From Lotus japonicus (lineage: Eukaryota; Streptophyta; Magnoliopsida; Fabales; Fabaceae), in assembly GCF_012489685.1 (NCBI RefSeq), contig NC_080043.1, forward strand, positions 2,916,501 through 2,980,500: DNA of 64,000 nucleotides, read 5' to 3'. The position numbers and the translations under genes were made by a program. This document shows positions 45,551 through 58,200 of this stretch, in pieces. Under the pieces are notes generated by a model. It was not told the DNA's origin. It did no database searches and was given only the letters and a program-made list of their open reading frames with translations. Positions within the stretch are counted from its first letter, which is position 1. Every line of letters begins with the position of its first letter.

Positions 45551-48203
45551 ATGAAAATGCTAGCCATAAGCAACGAAGGAGACATCAAAGTGAGCTTCAA
45601 GAAAGAAATAAATTTTAGTGATTTCTACAAGCCTGATCAGTTTCGTTATGTTAGTCATGTAGCTGCTGAAGAACCTACCAGCTTGAAGAAAAGGAAAGTG
45701 AGAAATCTGAAGCTTCAAACCACTTTCTCTTTCAAATATCTGATTTCAGAAGATTCTATATCAAAAGAGGAGGTGAAAGACTTGATTGACAGACAAATGT
45801 TTTCCCATAAGAGGGTTGTTGCTGCTGCAATAAAGATGCAAAAAGTTTACAGGAGTTACAGGATTAGAAGAAAGCTGGCAGATTGTGCAGTTATTTGCGA
45901 GGAGCTATGGTTTGTTCAATATCCAAGTTTATGAGTTGTTTTTCTTTTAATGGCTGTGAAAGTTTATGAGTGGTCTTAAGTTTCTTCTATGGTTCAGGTG
46001 GAAGGCTAAAGACTTCACTGCTTCTAATGAGTGCCTTACAACACATGTTGACTCTGATAAATCAAAATCAACTGAGGTACCCTTTAATATTAGAAGTTAG
46101 ATAATAACATGTTTGGATCAGCTTCTCTTTTCTCAAAATCAATTCTTACATCAGAAGCCACTAATAAGTTTTTCCCCAGAAATGGTTTTGAATTTAAAAT
46201 CAATTATAGAAGGATTATCAATTATGCACTATTTGAATTTGATTAAGGAATACTTTTGGTTCAATGTTTGGGCCCATGTGAGTCTTCCTTTGAACCATAT
46301 TTGTTGACTAAAAGACAATGACTTAACATACTTTGACTAGGACCATAGAGAGGAATTCAAAGTTTTCAATCTCTTTTTCCAACAATTATCTGTGGGGATT
46401 TTGTTGAATGTTACTTTTCTTTCTTCACTGTTGGTAGGTGGCTAGAGGTGTGTCCAAAGATGATAAGACACAGAAACTAGCCCTGAGGCAGAAATTAGCT
46501 CTGAGACACTGGCTTGAAGCTGTAAGTGTTTACATATTGACAAGTTTTTGTGTTTTAACTTCATTTTTTTAGAGACACCAATTTTTGTTTGGTCACATGT
46601 TTTCTTAGAATCCAAGTAATTCAACTGATCGAGGCTATCATTTCCTTATATTTTGCAGATTGATCCCCGCCATCGATATGGGCACAACCTGCATTTCTAC
46701 TATGAAGTCTGGTTTGGTAGCCAGAGTTCTCAGCCTTTTTTCTACTGGTAAACTAATAATAGGAAAAATACTAGCATGTGTTCATGTAGATGCTAATGCT
46801 TGAGCCTAAGAGACTTTTTCTTTCTATATTGTCCTCTTAATTGTATTTCTCTGACTTGAAGGCTGGATCTTGGGGATGGCAAAAAAGTAAATCTCGAGAT
46901 ATGCGAAAGAGAGCAATTGCAGAAGCAGCGCATAAAGTACCTTGGCCCTGTAAGTTGTTTCACCACATTGCATTGAGAATGCAATTGATGCATCAATAAT
47001 ATAGCATATCTTATGGCATTGCCACATATATCACCAAAAGTAGCACGATCTCTTATCATATTCCATCATATATCACACAATTACTTATCTCTCTGTTTTT
47101 TCTTTCTCCAACAAATCACCAAAAGTTTCTTTGTATTTAGAGTTTCAATTATGTTGCTTGCAATGTGCAGGAGGAGAGGCAACCATATGAAGTGATTGTA
47201 AAGGGAGGTAGGCTTGTTTACAGACAAAGCAAGAACCCTGTACACACCAACACTTCTGAGGGATCTAAATGGATTTTTGTTCTCAGCCCATCCCGAATTC
47301 TGTATGTTGCGGAGAAGGAAAAAGGCCAATTTCAGCACTCTAGCTTTCTGGCTGGGGGTTCTACAATTGCATCTGGAAGAATGGTGGTCAACAATGGAGT
47401 ACTTAATGTATGTTAAATGTTTATACATATGCCAATGGAGTTCTCAGTGGAATTCCATTCTATTAGAAATTTGTAGGAATTTCTCAGCTATAGGAGAGCA
47501 AGGATGGAAATAGACTGAAATACATTTCATTTACTCTATTAGTAAGTTGATATTCATTTGCATCTTATTCAGGTTATATGGCCCTATAGTGGTCATTACC
47601 GTCCAACAGTGAAGAATTTCAGGGAGTTCATCTGCTTCTTGGAGGAGCACAATGTTGATATGACAGATGTAAAGGTGAATCTTTTTAATGATATACCAAA
47701 TTTCAGCCCCCAATTTAAAATCACCAAGCATAAACTTGTTGGACTTTTCTTGAACATTTTTGTGATTTTACTGTTGCCTCATGCAGAAGCATCCTGTTGA
47801 TGATGATGTCCCACCTCCTAGACCAGTTGATGAAGAGCTGCCATTTGAAAACATAGAAGGTAATGGGGTTTCAAGTGACTCAGACACTCCCAATAATCAC
47901 GGTCAAGAAAATGTGGGTCAGGTTGCTACCAATGTGGAAGCTTCACTTCAACAGAACAAGCCATTGACATGCAAATGGACTACTGGTGTTGGTCCTAGGA
48001 TTGGTTATGTGGGAGAGTATCCAAAAGAAATCCAGCTTCAAGCACTTGAACAACTCAATCTACCACCAATGGACAATCATGAAACATCATTTGCAGGAAA
48101 AACACCCATTCCCTCTCCAAGGCCTAGTCCAAAATTCTACTTGTCACCTAGGCTTGCCAACTTGGGACTTCCTAGCCCAAGAATATATGCTTTTCCTTTT
48201 TAG
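45551..48203 (+). CDS. IQM-family calmodulin-binding protein
   Basis: Eight exons (45551-45909, 45998-46076, 46438-46521, 46659-46747, 46862-46949, 47171-47407, 47573-47674, 47787-48203) encode 484 residues. IQM proteins carry one IQ motif and bind calmodulin, often without Ca2+; Arabidopsis IQM1 affects stomatal movement and catalase. The IQ motif is at residues 96-107 ([12 protein letters not shown]). The family core follows: [55 protein letters not shown], then [13 protein letters not shown] and [14 protein letters not shown]. The C-terminus ([20 protein letters not shown]) is conserved in IQMs. All junctions are GT-AG and in frame. The ATG at 45551 is the first in frame; a longer N-terminus in an upstream exon was not found. 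Intron 2 holds a foldback element (46108-46229). Confidence 0.92.
46108..46229. repeat. Foldback element copy in IQM intron 2
   Basis: It begins CATGTTTGGATCAGCTTCTC and contains AAAATCAATT and CAGAAGCC as in the 54211 copy; the right end is poorly preserved. Confidence 0.5.
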
Positions 48204-48983
48204 GACCTCTGGAATTGGGTTTGGATTCTCTCCGCTGACATGACCACCGGAGAGAAATCACAACCATTCAAAATAGGTTGGGTAAAAAATAAAATATATT
48301 TTAGATGGTTGACATCTCTCTAGTAATCATATCACCGGAGAAGATCCTCACCCCTTTGGATAGTATGTGCTTATGCACTGGTTTAGCTTTACAAATTACT
48401 TACAGTTGAGCCACTAGTAAAATATATAGGAACATAAAGGTCAGTTAACCCAACAGTTATTTTTTCATTTGGGTTTTTCATGGCCAATTCTTTGCATCAG
48501 TTAGTTTCTGCTGAGGCCTTTTTTCCCTGTCCCCTCAGATGGTTAGTTGCTTGTCCAATAGTTTTTCAGAGGGGGTTGGGGCAATCATCCATTCTTGTGT
48601 TATCAATTTGTCATGTAAGTTAAATAATATTTATAAATACAAATATTCTTTTACCCCCTTCTTCCTCACTAGTTCTTATTGGAGTGGTTTAGATAGTATG
48701 CATTTGCGCCCATGCTAAGTAATATTTTATTGCACATACATATAACATGGATATCATGACAGAACTCACGCTTTTGAATGTGCTTCTTGGTGCATTTTAT
48801 ACGTTAAACTGGTTAAAGTATAGATTTATAATGAAAATTTCAACTATCTATATATCATTTCATATTGAGTAGTTGTGAAAACAGATTTCATAATCCACAG
48901 GAATGTGACTTCCACAGGAAATATTTAAGTGAGAACTGAGAACAATCAGTAAATAAATAAAGTTTGATAAGAATGTGACTCAC

Positions 48984-49095
48984 TTGATCCTGGTATCTCG
49001 ACCTCTCTAACAATGTGAGTCATACCAGCCTTGCAACCGAATAACGCAGTAAGCTTAGGTGACTTGGAAGGATCACCCTTGGGGAATGCCTTCAC
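48984..49095 (-). pseudogene. Ribosomal protein L3 (uL3) exon fragment
   Basis: The minus strand reads [20 protein letters not shown] then [17 protein letters not shown], the N-terminal part of eukaryotic L3. It is followed by a GTGAGT that would be a good splice donor, so the exon boundary is kept. The preceding first exon (start codon and the His/Arg-rich N-terminus) and all later exons were not found within several hundred bases. Changes such as SKSPKL suggest decay. It is most likely a fragment moved by a transposon or left from a lost gene. Confidence 0.75.
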
Positions 49096-50114
49096 GGCAC
49101 AAGTAAAAAATTACACAGTAAAAAAAGCAGAGAAAATGTTGAAGGCCCTTAATCAAACCTGTTAGAATCCAACTGCTAAAAAATAAAGGGAAAAACTTAG
49201 AACAAGTTTCTTGTAGACTTTTCATCATGTTCTCCACTCAAACAATAACACACATGAATTTATTTTTAACATGAATTATATAAATTCAGAGAACTTTCAA
49301 ATTTGTTGACTTTGAGTGTGAAAAGACCCTAAGAGCAATTTTGAGAGAAAGAGAAGTGTTTGGTTAGTTACAATGGCTCTAACTAACTAACTAACAGCCT
49401 TGTGTAGAAAGAGGTAAAACAAACTCTCAACACTAAATGAACTAACTCTAACTATCTACTAATTAGAGCATAGAGACAGAGTCTCAATTTTGACATTGAG
49501 ATAGCCCAAAAACCAAACCATAAAAACATGACATCAAAATTCAAACAAGGAGCACTGAGTCAAGGCACGTGCCATCACAAATTACCCACCAGCACTCCGA
49601 CAACGAGACATACATTTTTCGGGTGTTAACCAAGGTATCCACCGCCTATATATAGCCATGAGTTTAATCTCTTGCCCCACTATTAGCGCACTAAGTAGCA
49701 GCCGACCAAGGAATTTTTTTCGTTCGCAGAAGTTCGGAATCGCACACTCATACCTTATGACAAGCATGCAGCATTAGGGTAAAACTAATAGCTACTCTAA
49801 CTGAAATCTAATCACTAGAAAAATATCTACATAATTGTAACAATAATCAAATAGGTGAATACTGAACAGAGTCATCGATGTGACGAACTGAAATTCAGAA
49901 TTTGCATAAGAGAAAATCGAGGTGTTGACGAATTGTAATTTAGAATTGGCATAACTGATTAGCGATGAAAAGAGGAAAACAGAGTTTCCCACATTGCGAA
50001 AGTTGGTTAAGGGTGTCTTGGTAAGTTTTGTAACATGAGCCTAAGGAGAAGTTCTTTCCTTTAAGATGCAAATTTAATTATCTTTATAATACAATTAAAA
50101 ATGCTAAAATGATA
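49096..50114. other. Intergenic, no gene recognised
   Basis: AT-rich sequence beyond the L3 fragment. An AACTAACTAACTAAC run is at about 49380-49394. Nothing else identified. Confidence 0.5.
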
Positions 50115-50381
50115 CTATCTCCGTTCCTATTTAACTGTCCACTTTGAGTGGAGCCACACATATTAAGAAGAGTGTTATTAATTTTGTTGATTTTTAGAAA
50201 AAGTGAGGATTATTTTTCTATTTTACCCTTTAAAGTATGTGTTATCTCTCTTCATTTATTGTACTGACAAAGACATTTGTTGTAAAAACATCATTTAATG
50301 CTCTCTTGAAATGGCTAGTAGACAGTTAAGTAGGAACAAAAAAAATTCTTGAAAATGGATAGTTAAATAGGAACAGGGGAG
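50115..50381. mobile_element. Stowaway-type MITE (Tc1/mariner)
   Basis: 267 bp bounded by TA on both sides (50113-50114, 50382-50383). The ends CTATCTCCGTTCCTATTTAA and CTCCCCTGTTCCTATTTAAC (read inward from 50381) are inverted repeats of the CTCCCTCCGTT type that marks Stowaway elements. Confidence 0.8.
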
Positions 50382-50449
50382 TACACATTATTGACTTCAC
50401 TATGCTAATAACCTAAGTAAACACACACACACACATATATATATATATA

Positions 50450-51165
50450 GGGGAATGCTAACTTACTCCCACTTGATTTTGTGAAGAAGTAAGTTAGCAC
50501 TTAACACCTTTTCATTTTGGACAAAAACTACCCTCCTCTTCTCACATTTAAAAAAACTTAAGTTCTGGGTTTTTGGTAATTTTGATTATCCAAATTTTTT
50601 TATTTAATTTTAAAACTTAAAATTCTCTCTCATCATTTAATACCCTTCTCTTTCTTTTTCCTTTTCCTCTCGTTCTCCTGCTTCTTTTCCTTTCTCTTTC
50701 TTGGTCCTCTTTTTCAATTAGATTCATTTTGAAGAAGGAAAATAAGCTGGATTTCTTTTTAAATGAAATGATGGAGAAGACCGAATGGAACTGCAGATAT
50801 GGCTTGAAGAGAGAGAATTGGGAGGGGCTCCTAAATGACGTGAATGGCAAAGGGGCTCCTAAAACCCAAAATTGAATTGTAGAAACAAGAATGAGTACTG
50901 GAAGGAGCCTTTTGGTTCTTGGAGGTAGCAGTTGCAGAGAAATGGGAACCGATTGAAGACAAAGAAAGGTGGAAGAAGGTGATAAATGAGGAGAGAGAAA
51001 AATTGAGATTTAAAATTAAATAAGTTTGGTAACCAAAATTACATTGGTAGCCCCACTTTATTGTCTTAAAGAAGAAAGAGAGTTAGAGTTTTTTGTCCAA
51101 AATGAAAAGGTGTTAAGTGCTAACTTACTCCTTCACAAAATCAAGTGGGAGTAAGTTAGCATTCC

Positions 51166-51167
<2 letters not shown>
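50450..51167. mobile_element. Long-TIR MITE, probably MULE-type
   Basis: 718 bp with inverted repeats of about 80 bp (GGGGAATGCTAACTTACTCC at 50450 mirrored at 51167). Flanks are ATATATATA on both sides, compatible with a 9-bp duplication, but both sites lie in TA repeats so the duplication is not decisive. The interior is purine/pyrimidine biased and has no transposase. Confidence 0.7.

Positions 51168-51201
<34 letters not shown>
51168..51201. repeat. (TA)n microsatellite
   Basis: TA run at the right border of the MITE, matched by TA repeats at its left border; the element appears to have inserted into this tract. Confidence 0.85.
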
Positions 51202-51204
<3 letters not shown>

Positions 51205-51830
51205 TAGATCAACATGTGCTTGTCATCACCATCCAATCGTGGACGACTTCATCACCCAAATGAACATGAGTGTCAATAACAATGATAAAACTCAAATCAA
51301 AGGTTATTATTGGCTCGATGAAACAACATCGATCGCGCCAACGAGTTGCTCAACAATCGCCTCTGATTTTTTTGTGGCCTCAACTGCTAGCTAAATTGAT
51401 GCCTTCATGCTACACACAACATCATCAAAGGACATCAAGCATGCCACCACCATCCATGTAATGGTCGAGTCCAATTAAACCGACCATATCGACGAAAGTG
51501 AGGTCTACGCCCAATATTGCTTCATGTGCCTCTTGAGAAAACTTCTCATGAGGCCACTCATCCAAGTATTGCTCTAAGGAAATCCTCATTAACCTTGCAA
51601 ATTTTATGAGTAGGGATTCTAAAAAAAGGTGTATCTTGTTATCATGAGTAGTACCAATTAAATCTTTCATGCTATCATCAGTTATATAGTCTCATACCTA
51701 TACAACCTTGTAATACCTCTCATTTGGGTGTGAGATCGATTCATTCATGTTTTCCTTTAAAAGCCTGCCACGAACCGCACCATGTTTGTGTATTCTCACT
51801 GCACTAGCGATCACTCCCCGGCCTCGGGTT
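51202..51830. other. Intergenic, unrecognised
   Basis: Slightly richer in GC than its surroundings. An 81-codon minus-strand frame at 51425-51670 (ends HYMDGGGMLDVL) resembles no family I know. Possibly an old retroelement remnant. Confidence 0.4.
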
Positions 51831-51968
51831 TTTATTTATTTATTGGTAAATGTTAGTTGTTAGTAATGTTAGTAAATTAGTCCTCCTCAGGGTTCGAATC
51901 ATGAACTATTCACCCTTCATCTCACCCAACCCTTATGTCCCTAACTCTTACCACTTGAGTTGTGTCAC
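51831..51968 (-). mobile_element. tRNA-derived SINE
   Basis: On the minus strand: an A-box-like ACTCAAGTGGTAAGAG near 51950-51965, a B box GATTCGAACCC near 51890-51900, then a family body (ACTAACAACTAACATTTACC) and an AT-rich tail. The same body occurs at 61104-61208. No target duplication was found for this copy. Confidence 0.7.
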
Positions 51969-52713
51969 ACTGAACCTTAGTGAAGCCTTTATGGAAGACT
52001 ACTGGGATAGTTGGCTACACTTGGGCAGCCTTAAATCACTCAATGATCGTGTCAGGTTAATTTAGCTAAAGCATCTGTTGAATGAGATAAATCTCGCTTT
52101 GGTTATTCCACCCGGCCAACACGACTTCTCACTTACTTAGCTGTGAGTCCTCTAGGCCCTCCATGATGACACTGAGCATAACAATCATTTGGGCCGGCTC
52201 CTAAACCACACAAAATAGTAATGAAGTTGTGATGTGAATATACATGTGGAGTGTTTGGGCTCTGCCATAATGGGCTTTGTATCTGTTGGCTTTGATATAT
52301 ATGGAAGGATCATCCACAGAAAACAAAACCATTCACCAATAAAGTGCCCTGTTTTCTGGAGCAGGCTTTGGAGTAAAGTCAACTCAGAGCCTGTGGGGCG
52401 CGAGATTTTGAAATTTGAGCATCCAGTTTGGTTACCGTTATCACCATTCCTCTTTCTCTTTCTCTTTCTCTTTCACCCCACCATTCATTTTCAAATTTCA
52501 AATTTTCATTCTGTCTCCCTCTCACTCTCACTCTTCCTTAATTAACCCAAACAACAGTGACCACAAAATCTCGTACACACAAGACAAAATCATCAAAACT
52601 CACTCTCTCTCTCTCTCTGTTTCTATTATCAACTACTTGCTGCAACACAGCAGAAGCTACCTCTGATCTGCACTCTACTCATTCACCTCTGCAAAAACGG
52701 AATCTTTTCTCCA
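51969..52713. other. IQD upstream region with pyrimidine patches
   Basis: No gene recognised. CT-rich tracts at 52450-52475, 52515-52535 and 52600-52620 lie in the 270 bp before the IQD ATG. They look like the Y-patches and CT-rich leaders common at plant core promoters and 5' untranslated regions. Confidence 0.5.
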
Positions 52714-55114
52714 ATGGGTGCCTCAGGAAGATGGTTTAAATCTCTTCTTTCTCTTAGAAAACCCTCAACCACTGATCAAGTAATAACTTTTTTTTTGTTT
52801 TGCTTTGATTTTTAAGCTATGATCCTCAATTATGGTGTTATTTACTCTCTACTTAGAATTGTATGATGTGTTGTTGTTCAGGAAAAGTGCGGTGGTGATA
52901 CCAAGAGTAAGAACAAGTGGAAGAAGCTATGGAGGACCTCTTCAGAAGGGTCCTCCATGAAGAAGGGTTGTGGTGGTGCTGGTGTTTCTCATTCCTCTCC
53001 ACTTACTGCTGCGGTGGCTGTGGTGGTTCGAGCTCCACCCAAGGATTTCATGCTTATCAAGCAGGAATGGGCTGCAATTCGGATTCAGTCTGTGTTTCGA
53101 GCCTTCTTGGTAACTTCCTCTCCTCCCCTTCTCCTCTAACTTCAAGCCTTTGCAGTTGCATAACATTGTTAGCTTTGAGCTTGTTGTATGCTATGTATGA
53201 GTTTTTGCTTTCTAATTTCTTCAATTGTATTTTCATTGCACTAGATCTATGTTTCCTGTCCAGCAAATACATAATTGGGCATGAAATTCCAATTCCAATT
53301 CCAATTCCAATTTAGGATCAGGAGTTAGGAACATTAGCATGAACATTACCTCCAAAATTAGAATCCCCCCCCCCCCCCCAAGGCCCCCATAAATTTTGTG
53401 CAAAATCCACTAATAGATTGAAATTACAATATGATGCCTATGTTTTCAACTTTCTAGAGTATTATGACCTCTTCTTTGTTTTATGGAAAGATAAATGTCT
53501 CAGGTTTGATTTGGATGGTTTTGGTGCTACTGGACTATGGGAAATTGGGAACATTATTCAGAACTGATTTTGGTTTCTTTTGATTTTCCAAATCTAGCAC
53601 TTTGTTTATGACAGAAAATATCTGTTCATCACTTCATTGCTTATTCTAGGCTTAATTGCTGATGTTTTTGCTTTCAATTTTTCTTTCTTTCTTTCAAATT
53701 GATCTTACTTGTATTTATACACATTGCAGGCTAGACGAGCTTTGAGGGCCTTGAGGGGAGTGGTGAGGCTGCAAGCTATATTTCGCGGCCGGCAAGTGAG
53801 AAAGCAAGCAGCTGTTACTCTAAGGTGCATGCAAGCTCTTGTTCGAGTTCAGGCACATGTAAGGGCTAGGAATGTGAGGAAGTCTGAGGAAGGGAAAGCG
53901 GTGCAGAAATTACTCGATGAGTATCGCAACCAAGCTGATCCTGTTAAGCTGGCTGAGGTATCATAATGTTAAATTCTCTAATGTTTCTCAGTTTTAAGGA
54001 GATGCTAACATATTGCATATTTTGACATGTTATTATCAGCATGGATGGTGTGAAATTCCTGGAACTGTGGATGAAGTTAAAACAAAGCTAAAGATGAGGC
54101 AAGAAGGAGCCATCAAGAGGGATAGAGCTATGGCATACTCTCTCTCTGCACAGGTAATGTTGTAGAGAAGATCTAATGTATATAATTCTGTTCCTTCGGT
54201 AAGATTTATAGCATGTTTGGATCCACTTCTCTTTTCACAAAATCAATTTCGGCACTCAGAAGCTATTGTAGTTTCTTCCTATAATTGATTTTGGCTTCAT
54301 ATTCAACTGTGGAATAATATCCAAGCATGCCCTTAATAGTTGTTTGGTTGCACAATTTTCAAAGAATCTAAGTCAAATTTACTTTAAACCTCAGACTTAT
54401 AGCCTCTAACCAGAAGTGATTTTAGAGCGTTTCACTGTGTAACCAGACATGTTATTAGATAAGTTAGAATTATTGGCAAATTCATTTGATTCCAATGACT
54501 GTGTTTGCTTGTAGCATTCAAGACTGAGTGCTAGTCCAAACTCCAAAGCCACAAAATCAGTGACTCTTCTCAAGCATCACAGCATAGACAACAAGAGCTT
54601 AGGAAGCAGCTTGTTAGAAAAATGGATGGTGACCAAGCCCTGGGAGAGTCCAATCTCAAGGAAGAGTGAAGACCTTGTTCCTCACTTTCAATCAAGAAGG
54701 AATGGTGTGACGACTAGGATTTCAGTTAAACCCCTTGCAACATGTCAACCAACTTCATCATCATCAACCATAAGCTCTGAGTATGATGATAGCCCTGCTG
54801 TATCAACTACATGCACATCTGCATCTTTGCCATCCACCAACACTGCTATGGTGGAAGCAACAGAGGAAAGAGATGTTCATCAACCTAGCTACATGAATTG
54901 GACTCAATCAACTAAGGCTAAATTGAAGTGTTCTTCACAGAATTCAAAGAAGCTTGGAATGGAGGATTGTCTGTCTCATAGTACAACAACAGTAACAAAT
55001 GGAGATAACAGAAGCAGTTCTGGTTCTGATCCTTCAGTGAATTTGTGGAAGGATCTTTGTTCTACACCTCTAAGGGCAAGGTATCAAAAGCGATATGCTG
55101 GGCCAGGAAGATGA
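52714..55114 (+). CDS. IQ67-domain (IQD) calmodulin-binding protein
   Basis: Five exons (52714-52779, 52882-53109, 53730-53957, 54040-54153, 54515-55114) encode 411 residues. IQD proteins are basic microtubule- or membrane-associated scaffolds that bind calmodulin and link Ca2+ signals to the cytoskeleton and cell shape. The N-terminus [12 protein letters not shown] is the conserved IQD start. The IQ67 domain covers about residues 84-150: IQ1 [16 protein letters not shown] (86-101), IQ2 [16 protein letters not shown] and IQ3 [15 protein letters not shown], with an intron inside the domain at its conserved place (after residue 98). A DUF4005-like ending (SVNLWKDL...[13 protein letters not shown]) is partial. 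The long Ser/Thr-rich middle is typically disordered. All junctions are GT-AG and in frame. It resembles the IQD5-8 group; the exact orthologue is uncertain. Confidence 0.93.
54211..54330. repeat. Foldback element in IQD intron 4
   Basis: It begins GCATGTTTGGATCC and ends ATCCAAGCATGC, with inner motifs AAAATCAATTT, CTCAGAAGCTA and AATTGATTTTGG shared with the other copies. Confidence 0.65.
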
Positions 55115-55167
55115 AGAGCTTCAACTTTCAATGAGTTCAACAGCTTGTTGTCCATTGTCACCTTGAC

Positions 55168-55275
55168 ATAGTTGTTTTGTGTGAAGAATGAAATACCAAA
55201 CTAGTACAGTAGTTCAAACTTCAAGCTAGTTGTTTTGTGTGAAGAATGAAATAGCAAACTAGTACAGTAGTTCAA
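55168..55275 (+). repeat. 62-bp tandem duplication in the IQD 3' region
   Basis: TAGTTGTTTTGTGTGAAGAA through ACTAGTACAGTAGTTCAA occurs twice in tandem with very few differences. It lies 55-160 bp after the stop, so probably inside the 3' untranslated region. Confidence 0.85.
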
Positions 55276-58200
55276 TTTGGATGGTGTTTTATACATTAGT
55301 ATATTATATATACACATGGTAGATCTATGTTTGAACTATCTAATAGAATCTCAATGTAAGAATGAGTCTTTTGGGATAAGCCAGTCTTTTAAAAATAGAC
55401 ATTTCTAGTGGCATTCGGTCATAATTGGAAAAATTAGCTGAGAATCCAATTGGAAAAGCTTAGCTCAAACTTGTGCTTGATTAGCAAATTATTCACCTAG
55501 GAAATATTGACTCTATTGGGCAGAAAATTGCATTACTGAGTAACTTATTGTTAAACATTAACATTGAAGCTTTTGTTCACATAGTGGTGATAAAATAGAG
55601 TATTCTTCGTTTCATAATTTTGAGTGTTTTTGTTCAAGTAAATATTGATTGGACTATATGTTGTAAACTCTTTTTTTTTGAAATATGTTGCAAACTTAAA
55701 ATCTCAGGTCTGAGACCTGAATCACTTAGTTTAGAAGTTTTCCTTTGTAGTTTCACCATTCAATCTGCCTCTACATTCATTGTGTGTATTTGAATATCAG
55801 TTAAGTTAATGTGAAAACACTTTCATCTCAATTCATAAGAATGGTCTCCTTCACTTTTTACCTTAAAGTGGGTGCTAACATCAGTTAACACTTACGTTAA
55901 CGGATATCTAAATGTCCACGACAAAAGCTAAGATTTGTAATTTCGTCTCTAAATTGATTTCGGAGTTAAAAAAAAAGTATTTTGACAATTAAGAATCAAT
56001 TATAGTATTTACAAATATGAATCCAAACACATTTTAAAAGTAGTTTCAAAGAGAGAGATTTGCTTTTGAGCGTAGTGAAAGTATGTGTTTCTTTTTTTTG
56101 GTCACATGAAAGCATGTGTTTATGCACCATTGATCTAGATAAATAATGATAATCTCATTGACCCTGAAGCCTCTATGCCCAACTTGTTTGTCCATTATGT
56201 AAAGTACAGCCCATAACTGCATCACAACAACGAGAAGGATGAAGAAAAGAAAACATGAAAAAAAATTGACCAAAAAACAAGAGAAGGATGAAAAGGAAAA
56301 TTCAATTCAAGATTAGAATAGAAACGTGTAAGCTTTACTAGACGACATGTCTTTGCCTTTTATAATTTTATTACACTACATTGAATAAAAAAAAGACATG
56401 TCTTCCTAGAGGTAGGGACTTTGTATTAGCCTTTGATTATTTTGATTTTACTTTTATCCATAAGAGTGGTAATGATGTTGCCAATTATCTGATTTGAAAT
56501 GAGGAGGTTCCTCATAACCTTAACTCTTATTTTGCATGATGAAAAAAGACATGTCTTATCCCCATTTAAGCAACAACAATAATTTTAAAAGGAAAATAAA
56601 ATTCAAAGTGGTCCAGTTTAATGATATTATGTAATGATGCAACATGTAGTATGGTCCAATTGCAGTCACTCGTGCTTTTGCTGAGAGGACCAGGACCAGC
56701 ACCTTTGAAGTATTTGTGGATCATTAAGACATTAACTGGCAAATATCAAACAAAGAAGATTGATTATTTGATAGACACATGTAATAATACAAATAAAACA
56801 TTTTCAGTTCCAAAGGATAATGGTTCATATGTCAATTTCAGAACCATGACATATATAGACAGTATCTCTAATGCATCAAAGTTTGACTTCTGTATACTGC
56901 ATGGCCTATTTGTGCTCAAGAGGATTCTGTTACTCTGTTCACAAGCTTCTCACGTCAGATTATGCGCTAACAAAGGTAAGAAATCAGGATACGGCCAAAA
57001 GTTGCAAAAACAAAATTGAATGTTGCTTGATGATTTGTTAACTTATTCCATAAAATTTAACAATCATATTTTGAAGTGGTCAAATTAATAAATTAATAGT
57101 ATTTGAGATAAGTGAGGTAGTAATTTAACCCATTGATCGGACGAGTCCGCTCAAATGGGCCACTTGCGAACAAACACTAATGCCCAAGTCAGAGTAGTAG
57201 AGAGACAGGTAGGAGAATGAGGGAACGAAAAGTGTGTCTTAAATTTATTTGTGGTTCATCTTTTATAAGGATGGGTTTTGAGGGCTACAAGTATATGGAG
57301 CGTCAAAATAAGTACTAGGTATGCTCGCGAGAGGAGCCGTTAGATCTTCTGGCACACCGCTCAATTGGACGGATGAGGGGATTAGCGTATTATAGCAAGG
57401 GCTTTGACTGCCATGCTCACTCCTTCGTTAGAGGGAGTTGGTAATCGACCTATTAGGCAGTCTTTTTGACTACCAAAACACTCATATTTCATTTGATTTT
57501 TTATAAAAAAAAATGCTATTAGTTCATCTAGAATGAAATTATAAGTTATACTCGGATTCGATAAGTTACAGAACCCCTTGATGAGATTCTGAAGTGAAGG
57601 GAAAAAATGTGTGGGGAGATTTCTTCAAATTGGAGTAAGTGTGCAAACTTCCTTTCATGGAGGATTGCCAAGAATCTCAAGGAAGAAAAAGTGGGCCTCA
57701 TAGGAAGGCTACTAATTTCTTGGATATCCCTTTTTCTGTGGGGCAATTGTAGGCTTGTTTCCTTGCTTTATAAAGAATATAAGCTCTGTTTTCATTTTCC
57801 TTTACTTTCCATTAATTATTTGCACTGGTCATACCGCCTTAATGATATAAAGACCAATGTGGTCCTTAAATTAGACACAAGTGGAGGCAATTTGAAAACT
57901 TCAAATTCACTTTTGCTATTTGATAGGAGATGTAGGAATGGTACCAATGAGTTAAGGGAGAAAATACATGTGAGAAGAGGGCCGGGGAAACAAAAATTGT
58001 GAGGGAAAAGAATGAAATAAAGAGAAAATTGTCATTTATCGTGTAGTTTGTAATATCTCTTGTTGAACATTTGGCTTCATTTAGAATTTAATTTAAATCT
58101 ATCTTTTATAATCTTAATTAATTATGCTTATTTACTTATGAAATTAACTATTATCTAGCAGGGCTTTCCGACTCATGCTAAATATTGTGGAGGCCTAAAA

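Noticed and set aside
56621..57019. 132-codon plus frame (and 57607-58002)
   Set aside because: No resemblance to any family; chance frames of this length are expected in 64 kb.
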